Assembly: GCA_036250195.1 (NCBI GenBank)
Contig: JAVHZZ010000006.1
Location: forward strand, 76,075,369-76,139,368
DNA length: 64,000 nucleotides
Source: Mixophyes australis
Taxonomy: Eukaryota > Chordata > Amphibia > Anura > Limnodynastidae
Reading direction: 5' to 3'
The position numbers and the translations under genes were made by a program. The notes under the pieces are model-generated. The model made no database searches and was not told the DNA's origin. It was given only the letters and a program-made list of their open reading frames with translations. Below are positions 57,804-64,000 of the stretch, in pieces (within the stretch, counting starts at the first letter, position 1; each line of letters starts with the position of its first letter).

Positions 57804-57839
57804 TTATATCGGTCGTAAAATTATTCAATGTGTACCTAA

Positions 57840-58890
57840 ATTATGATATACATTAGAATTCACCTTGGAGTTCCAAGTCTATGGCCTCATGCTTTTATAT
57901 CACCATGGATCTCCTCTGTGACTATTAATATCCAAACACAAAACAATGAAAATAGTATTGAGTAAGCAGTCCCAATTAAAAAGCAAAGGAATTGTCAAGG
58001 GTAAACATTTCCATGGGCAAAACTTTAATACCTGTGGAAAGAAGGGTCTTAATCTCCTTGTTACAACATAGTAGGTCTCAAAGCACAAACTGTCACTGTT
58101 GCTGAATAGCATCCTTTACAGAGTGAAAACAGGAAAAATTATACATTTCCTTACAGTATATTAATGTGTATTTACAGGTTAAAGTGTAAGTGCCACCTAT
58201 GCTATATTAATTTTGTATCACCAATGTGTGCTTATTACCAGATTTCCTGGTGGACCTTTAAAATTCAAGTCTGAGTTGTTGTATACCACCAATAAGATGT
58301 GCTTTATCTGTGTGCGGGAGCCCAGTCTATCACTCACTACTGTCATGCATCAAGTTTGCGGCTTTGCTCTACAGAAGCTGAAACCCCGACCTCAAAAACG
58401 ATGTGAGCTAGGTTGGCAATACCTCCTTACCACTAATCTCCCTTTTCTCCCCTTTATTCTGTTACGTTGGTGTTCAAATTTCCATCCCACTGGTATAAGA
58501 TCCAGGCACTCTACCCTGTGTCAGGTAATCATAAAATATGTGCTGTTTGAAGACTAGATGGCTTGAAGGTAAAATGGAAATGCAAAGTAGACACATATGA
58601 AACTAATAGCAGTAGCTCTAAAGTAGCCAAATAAAATTCCCCAAGAATAACAGTGCCAGAGAACCTCAAGCCTGACCTATAATATCACCTCAATCCCAGC
58701 AATTGGGTTCCACTCGCTGGGAGCTGCTGATACTGTATTATATCTTATGTGTGTGTGTGACATTAAGCACTCACCAGAGACTCTATTAAAGCCCCTAACC
58801 TCATTTATTTCCCGCGTGCAGTAATAGGTGCAAGGCTCCATGCTGAACCGAAAATTTTGAGAGACCGTGGAAAATGGTAGCACAGTCAGC
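57840..58890. other. No gene recognised; low-repeat DNA
   Basis: The 114-codon frame at 58213-58557 has no recognised domain. The stretch 58230-58560 is mixed-composition and non-repetitive, possibly a conserved block. Confidence 0.35.
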
Positions 58891-58899
58891 TCTGAATTT

Positions 58900-59335
58900 T
58901 GGCATGCATCACTGTTGCCCTAATCGCCAAAATGACTGATGTTCATTACTAACGTCTCTCTCTCCCCTATACTCCTGTGGTTTTGTAGATCTCAGGCCAT
59001 GAGCAATCCCTAATGGAAAGTAACTTTATCCTAATGTTTCCTTTCAAAGTTGTGATTGTTTCTTGACTATATAACGTCGCCCTCACTCTTTTTCTGGCAA
59101 TCTCTGTTAATCCTTGATTTAATCCCCTTATTTCTTTGGCTTTCCCAGTCATAAATGTGTATAGCTGTCACGTTAACCAAAGGACCTCACGTCCTTGTGT
59201 AAAATGACTTCTTGTTTGTTGTGCTTTGGCAAATGCTTGGAGCAATGAAATATAGAAGCAATAGGGTTCAAGTTTACTTTGAGCTCACACCGCCATGAAT
59301 GCGTTATTTGTGAATTCAATTTAATGACTGTACAG
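58900..59335. other. Candidate conserved non-coding block
   Basis: Non-repetitive and non-coding, with CTTTCAAAGTTGTGATTGTT, TTAATCCTTGATTTAATCCC and TTTGCTTGGAGCAATGAAA-like text. Several CAAAG and GATTTAATCC (bicoid/Otx-like) words are present. Enhancer status is inference. Confidence 0.25.
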
Positions 59336-60038
59336 CTAAAATATAATATTATTATGCACTAAGAGAGTTTGGGACAAATATAAATAACTCTATTTTATAC
59401 AGAAAAAGTATTAAGCAGATTTTGAGTTTGCAAGAGAGATAAGTGACAGCAATTATGCTTGATCATATTTGACCAGCAATAAATGCTCAGGTAGATCCCT
59501 TCTTTGGTAGGAAATTCACGTTACTGGTTTTGCTCTAACAAAGACATAGTTGCAGAACTCACCTTATTAATAGTTCATAGTAAGGCGATCACATCTGCAC
59601 CAAACAATAGCTCAGTTATACTCATAGGAACACATGTACTTAGCTTTAATGGGCAGGGCCCTCTACCTTATGTCTCATGTCTGTACTCTGTGTCTAATGT
59701 CTGTCCGCTCACCATCCTCCTCTCTGTTCCTGGTTTGTCTTCTGCTGATTTGCTATTTTATGTCATGCAATTTGGTCAGTTAATTGCATCCATGCATTTA
59801 TTTTTCTACTTATCTCTACCCATTGATATTATCTATATGTATTTTCGTAATTTTGTTGTATGTTCTAACTAGAGATGGGCGGGTCCGGTTCTCCGAGAAC
59901 CGAACCCACCCGAACTTTGGGTATCCGAGTACCGAGCTGAGCAGCTCGGTACTCTCCCGCCCATTCCGAATCCAAATCGAGGCCGAACGTCATTGTGACG
60001 TTGTCGGATCTCGGGACTCGGTTCTCGCGATACTTCAA

Positions 60039-60050
60039 CTTTATAAATAC
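60039..60050 (+). promoter_or_regulatory. TATA box of the 3.3-kb hAT element gene
   Basis: CTTTATAAATAC lies 180 bp inside the left end, downstream of the GC-rich terminal region. A start site about 25-30 bp downstream would place transcription near 60070. From 60054 to the ORF start at 61845 the plus strand has no ATG. Confidence 0.5.
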
Positions 60051-60220
60051 ATGCCTCCACAGCAATCCATCGCCATTTGACAGAGGGAGAGAGCAGGGTG
60101 TAGTCATAGGCTAATTAGAGCAGGGACAGAGAATACAATATTGTTCTTGCAATTGCTCTAACCAAAATCGCTAGTGCAGAGAGGAGGATAGAGGTTTATT
60201 ATTTTTTCTTCATATTTGGC

Positions 60221-61820
60221 ACTCCCCAGCGCTTTTGGGGTGTCCCCCATAATTGTGCATTAATATTTCTGGCTGTCAAAAGTCATATCTGTCAGCAGTA
60301 CCTACTAAATAATTTGTAGCACACCTCAGTGTTTTTGGGGTGTCCTCCCTAATTGTGCATTAATATTTCTGGCTGTCAAAAGTCATATCTGTCAGCAGTA
60401 TCTACTAAATAATTTTTAGCACTCCTCAGTGTTTTTGGGGTGTCCTCCCTAATTGTGCATTAATATTTCTGGCTGTCAAAAGTCATATCTGTCAGCAGTA
60501 TCTACTCAATAATTTTTAGCACTCCTCAGTGTTTTTGGGGTGTCCTCCCTAATTGTGCATTAATATTTCTGGCTGTCAAAAGTCATATCTGTCAGCAGTA
60601 TCTACTCAATAATTTTTAGCACTCCTCAGTGTTTTTGGGGTGTCCTCCCTAATTGTGCATTAATATTTCTGGCTGTCAAAAGTCATATCTGTCAGCAGTA
60701 TCTACTAAATAATTTGTAGCACTCCTCAGTGTTTTTGGGGTGTCCTCCCTAATTGTGCATTAATATTTCTGGCTGTCAAAAGTCATATCTGTCAGCAGTA
60801 TCTACTAAATAATTTTTAGCACTCCTCAGTGTTTTTGGGGTGTCCTCCCTAATTGTGCATTAATATTTCTGGCTGTCAAAAGTCATATCTGTCAGCAGTA
60901 TCTACTCAATAATTTTTAGCACTCCTCAGTGTTTTTGGGGTGTCCTCCCTAATTGTGCATTAATATTTCTGGCTGTCAAAAGTCATATCTGTCAGCAGTA
61001 TCTACTAAATAATTTTTAGCACTCCTCAGTGTTTTTGGGGTGTCCTCCCTAATTGTGCATTAATATTTCTGGCTGTCAAAAGTCATATCTGTCAGCAGTA
61101 TCTACTAAATAATTTTTAGCACTCCTCAGTGTTTTTGGGGTGTCCTCCCTAATTGTGCATTAATATTTCTGGCTGTCAAAAGTCATATCTGTCAGCAGTA
61201 TCTACTAAATAATTTTTAGCACTCCTCAGTGTTTTTGGGGTGTCCTCCCTAATTGTGCATTAATATTTCTGGCTGTCAAAAGTCATATCTGTCAGCAGTA
61301 TCTACTCAATAATTTTTAGCACTCCTCAGTGTTTTTGGGGTGTCCTCCCTAATTGTGCATTAATATTTCTGGCTGTCAAAAGTCATATCTGTCAGCAGTA
61401 TCTACTCAATAATTTTTAGCACTCCTCAGTGTTTTTGGGGTGTCCTCCCTAATTGTGCATTAATATTTCTGGCTGTCAAAAGTCATATCTGTCAGCAGTA
61501 TCTACTAAATAATTTTTAGCACTCCTCAGTGTTTTTGGGGTGTCCTCCCTAATTGTGCATTAATATTTCTGGCTGTCAAAAGTCATATCTGTCAGCAGTA
61601 TCTACTCAATAATTTGTAGCACTCCTCAGTGTTTTTGGGGTGTCCTCCCTAATTGTGCATTAATATTTCTGGCTGTCAAAAGTCATATCTGTCAGCAGTA
61701 TCTACTCAATAATTTTTAGCACTCCTCAGTGTTTTTGGGGTGTCCTCCCTAATTGTGCATTAATATTTCTGGCTGTCAAAAGTCATAACTGTCAGCAGAA
61801 TCTACTAAATAATTTTTAGC
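60221..61820 (+). repeat. 100-bp tandem array, sixteen units, ATG-free on the plus strand
   Basis: The core ACTCCTCAGTGTTTTTGGGG recurs at exactly 100-bp steps (60321, 60421 and so on to 61721), with a variant first unit at 60221. Units differ mainly at two positions: CTAAAT or CTCAAT near the unit end, and AATTTTTAGC or AATTTGTAGC. No unit has an ATG on the plus strand; the minus strand has two per unit. There are no insertions or deletions between units. Confidence 0.98.
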
Positions 61821-61844
61821 ACTCCCCAGTGGTTTGCGCTCAGA

Positions 61845-62504
61845 ATGGATTCAAAGCTGTCCACATATGATCTAAATGAGCAACCAGGTTCTGTCACCAG
61901 TCCTGATGTTAGTGTTCCCAGTACGTCATCTGGCCAAGGCGATGTCAAACAACAGAGTGTTTTCAAATTAGTGCAAAAAACAAAAACCAAAAAAAAAATT
62001 ACTGTATTGAAGCGAAAAAGAAGTGTAACTGAGCAAAAGTTAAGTGACGATAAAAAAAAAATTGCAAGCATGCCATTCTACACACGCAGTGGCAAAGAGA
62101 GAATGAGGCCTTCACCTTTGGCTATTAGTGGCAGATCCCAAAAAGTTACCCAGCCTACAATTGGTGCACAACTACTGTTACGCGTCAAAGCCGAGCTGCA
62201 AGATAACAGTGAGGCATTACAGGAGAATATTTGCTCTGATTCACAAATGACAACAATCCCTGTGGAGAGTCCATCCAACAGTGGGATGTCTAATCGTGAG
62301 CATTCTGCTGATGTGTGCCTTAATAGCCCGAGTGTAGCCGGTGATACCCAAATTGAGGATGCCACTTTGGAATTAGAAGAGGATGAGGGGGAGATTTGTG
62401 TAGGCGACGAGGGCGCTAATGATGATGTTGATGATTATGATGCAGCCAGATACCAAATTGCCTTTCTCAATTTCTATTTATATTCTAGATTATATAACGG
62501 CTGA
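61845..62504 (+). CDS. Uncharacterised 219-residue nuclear-type protein of the hAT element
   Basis: The ATG at 61845 has A at -3 and G at +4. It opens after a leader of about 1.8 kb with no ATG. The protein starts MDSKLSTYDLNEQPG, then a Ser/Pro/Thr-rich segment (VPSTSSGQGD), a strongly basic stretch at about residues 44-60 (KTKTKKKITVLKRKR) that looks like a nuclear localisation signal, a middle with QPTIGAQLLLRVKAELQ, and a highly acidic tail at about 175-200 (LELEEDEGEICVGDEG, DDVDDYD). The last residues come from the first 103-bp repeat unit. No known domain was recognised. It may be a remnant first exon of a transposase gene or an element-borne accessory protein; the intact length argues for recent function or youth. 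Confidence 0.6.
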   Translation: MDSKLSTYDLNEQPGSVTSPDVSVPSTSSGQGDVKQQSVFKLVQKTKTKKKITVLKRKRSVTEQKLSDDKKKIASMPFYTRSGKERMRPSPLAISGRSQKVTQPTIGAQLLLRVKAELQDNSEALQENICSDSQMTTIPVESPSNSGMSNREHSADVCLNSPSVAGDTQIEDATLELEEDEGEICVGDEGANDDVDDYDAARYQIAFLNFYLYSRLYNG

Positions 62505-62790
62505 ATAGTTTTCTATTTTACTCCTAGTGGAGAGAGGATCTGATGCAGACAGATACCAAACTGCCTTTGTCCATTTCAATTTATATTGTACAGTATATAA
62601 CGGCTGAATTTATTAGTATTTTATACAAGTGGAGGGTGGCCTAGAGAGACAAAAACCAAACTGGCTTTCTCCATGTCAATTAATATTGTACAGTCTATAA
62701 TGGCTGAATTTTTTGTTTTTTTAAAAAAGTGGAGGGGGGCCTATAGAGACAGAAAGCAAACTGTCTTTTTCCATTTCTTTACATATTTAA
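62439..62790 (+). repeat. Decaying 103-bp tandem repeat at the ORF end and 3' UTR
   Basis: Words such as GATGCAGACAGATACCAAAC, TGCCTTTGTCCATTTCAATT and ATATAACGGCTGAAT recur about every 103 bp (62439, 62542 and about 62645), with a weaker fourth unit. The first unit contributes the C-terminal residues and the stop at 62502-62504. Confidence 0.85.
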
Positions 62791-62882
62791 CTATAAGTGT
62801 AGGGTGTAATATACATTCAAAGACGATGGCTGCATTGCCAATATGCATAGATGGAGAGGAAGACAATCTGTTTTGTGTGTAG

Positions 62883-62888
62883 AATAAA
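62883..62888 (+). terminator. Poly(A) signal of the hAT element gene
   Basis: AATAAA lies about 380 bases after the ORF stop and 285 bases before the element's right end, in the same orientation. Confidence 0.45.
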
Positions 62889-63339
62889 TGAAGGCCTACC
62901 AACGAAGAATTAAACTGTTTTTTTGGATGATTTATTACCTCAACAATTAGATTACTTATCTCTAAAACAGTTGGAGCACTAAATTGGGTTATTTTAGGCA
63001 CAAAAACATGTATTTTCCAACAAAATAGCAAAACAAAACCAAACAAAACCAAAACCAAAACCAAAACACGCAATGGCGGTTTTGCAAAACCAAAACCAAA
63101 ACCAAAACACAACGGTAATCCAGATCCAAAACCGAATCCAAAACCAAAACACGGGGGTCAGTGACCATCTCTAGTTCTAACTCCCTATGTACTGTGCTGC
63201 AGAAGCCTTGTGGCGTCTTATAAATCTAAGCTAATAATAATAAATATTAATACTTATAGCATATTTTAAATATAAAAATCATTGGTCTGTTTGTCTGGAC
63301 GCATATGCATTTGGACACCCCTGAACTGAGGGGCTCCAG

Positions 63340-63620
63340 TTGGACCCTGGCCAGGTTTTAGGTGGTTTGGGTCCCGGTCGGACCTCCTTTTGGTGTACAC
63401 TATGCAGAACTTTGACCTGGGGAGCCTATTCTGAACCTTCCACTAGATGGATTTGGAAAAAACTTCATAGACTGGTAACATTGGACCCCAGAGGACATTC
63501 TAGGAGGTTGAGGTCCCGGTTGGACCTCCCATTAGTGTACGCTGGGCAGAACTTTGACCCGAGAGACTGTTCTGGGCCTTCCACTGGATGGATTTGGATG
63601 ACATTTTATATAAAAACAAA
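63340..63620 (+). repeat. 141-bp duplication, two units
   Basis: Units start at 63340 and 63481 (TTGGACCC), sharing GGTCCCGGT, GGACCTCC, GCAGAACTTTGACC and CTTCCACT-GATGGATTTGG. About 80 percent similar by eye. Confidence 0.85.
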
Positions 63621-63765
63621 AATGACACTGGTCAGCCTCATGGGTGTGTTGAAAAAGCTGCATAGCTGCTAATTATATATTAATGGTTGACAGTTACATC
63701 CAACTCATGAATAACTTATTAACTTGAAGATTTAAACCCGGGCAATGGCGGGTACTTCAGCTAGT
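63620..63765 (+). mobile_element. Helitron-like 3' terminus
   Basis: A GC-rich hairpin (CCCGGGCAATGGCGGG, 63737-63752) is followed after 8 bases by CTAGT (63761-63765), fitting the Helitron rule of a hairpin then CTRRT. The tandem units just upstream are also common near Helitron 3' ends. The next base is G rather than the expected T, and no 5' TC end or Rep/helicase was found. Confidence 0.4.
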
Positions 63766-64000
63766 GTATAAAAAGCATAATTTAAATAGACCAATTAGGG
63801 TCATTTATGTTGTAAAAGCACAGTTGAAAGTGCATAGGCTTATTTTCGTGTCAAATGCATAAGTCTGCTTTCCTATGCAGGTACTTACTTCATGCATGCA
63901 TTTGGGCGAATCGTGATGTTAGTTGTAATAACTTGTAGTGTAATGTTTTGTAAGCACCGCCTATCTATTTTCAACCCACACCTCTACAATCCATCCTCAA
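63766..64000. other. No gene recognised
   Basis: AT-rich end of the window with no classified repeat. Confidence 0.4.

Larger units (their letters stand above)
55904..57836 (-). mobile_element. PIF/Harbinger element 2 with transposase remnant (1,933 bp)
   Basis: The left end GGCTGGGTACACACTGGAAT and the eroded right end CAATGTGTACC are flanked by TAA (55901-55903 and 57837-57839). Subterminal regions match element 1, for example GACCAATCCAC, GTCCCATGTGG and GACTAGTGTGTAGGC. The minus strand encodes a transposase first exon. Two SINEs have landed inside (56984-57306 plus, 57594-57803 minus), and the second splits the right end. Confidence 0.88.
59870..63173 (+). mobile_element. 3,304-bp hAT-type element carrying a complete-looking gene
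   Basis: The ends TAGAGATGGGCGGGTCC and GACCATCTCTA give an 8-bp perfect terminal repeat (TAGAGATG/CATCTCTA). GTTCTAAC flanks it exactly on both sides (59862-59869 and 63174-63181). Order: GC-rich left end with a small palindrome (CCGAGTACCGAGC...GCTCGGTACTC), TATA box, sixteen 100-bp units, 219-codon ORF, decaying 103-bp units, AATAAA, then (CAAAAC)-rich right end. The 801-bp element at 43581-44381 shares both ends. No transposase domain (BED finger, hAT dimerisation motif, DDE) is visible, so it is presumably mobilised in trans. Confidence 0.93.
59648..63245 (+). mobile_element. LINE/SINE 3' UTR and tail, split by the 3.3-kb hAT element
   Basis: The left part (59648-59869) has GGGCAGGGCCCTCTACC and a T-rich UTR resembling 6547-6690. 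The right part (63182-63245) has TGTACTGTGCTGCAGAAGCC, TTGTGGCGTCTTATAAAT and an AAT tail. Removing the hAT element and one TSD joins them into the usual tail order. Orientation is plus. Confidence 0.7.

Overview
The window looks like a gene-poor, repeat-rich stretch of a large vertebrate nuclear genome. The mix of repeats suggests an anuran amphibian: several PIF/Harbinger and hAT families with intact target-site duplications (TSDs), tRNA-headed SINEs with an L2-like 3' tail, CR1/L2-type LINE debris, a Tc1 relic and LTRs with multi-repeat bodies. The taxon is an inference from repeat style; no host protein-coding gene, rRNA or tRNA gene was recognised.

Layout. 0-9 kb: 5-bp-TSD MITEs (386, 7919), a G-rich tract, Harbinger-type MITEs (2880, 3351), a 5'-truncated L2/CR1-type LINE (5895-6755), a 22-nt G run and a perfect hairpin (8402). 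9-15 kb: mostly unassignable AT-rich DNA with MITEs at 10274, 10722, 12073 and 13484 and a palindrome (14051). 15.4-17.7 kb: Harbinger element 1 (TSD TTA) carrying a promoter-like region and an ORF of eleven 10-residue repeats. 18.5-19.3 kb: a 784-bp hAT element. 21-22.5 kb: a three-deep nest, with a Harbinger-type element holding a SINE that itself holds another retroposon. 22.7-36 kb: largely low-repeat DNA with possible conserved non-coding blocks, plus a 332-bp hAT MITE at 32931. 38.6-39.5 kb: a 58-bp minisatellite. 40-41 kb: a decayed CR1-like reverse transcriptase. 42.7-46.9 kb: a foldback element, an 801-bp hAT, a MITE, a 461-bp solo LTR and another 5-bp-TSD MITE. 47.2-49.2 kb: a 2,024-bp solo LTR. 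49.5-55.6 kb: MITEs and a Tc1 transposase pseudogene split by a hAT MITE. 55.9-57.8 kb: Harbinger element 2, with a transposase first exon and two SINEs inside it. 59.9-63.2 kb: a 3,304-bp hAT-type element inserted in an older retroposon tail. The last kilobase has a Helitron-like 3' end.

The most interesting object is the 3.3-kb hAT-type element (59870-63173, TIRs TAGAGATG/CATCTCTA, 8-bp TSD GTTCTAAC). It has a complete gene layout but no visible transposase: a TATA box, a leader of about 1.8 kb with no ATG (mostly sixteen exact-length 100-bp units), a 219-codon ORF in strong Kozak context, and a poly(A) signal. The second is Harbinger element 1, whose TATA/GGGCGG/CCAAT-type promoter sits about 40 bp upstream of a decapeptide-repeat ORF. 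A third theme is that two unrelated MITE groups carry RFX X-box-like palindromes. All real coding sequences here belong to mobile elements; any host function in the window would be regulatory.
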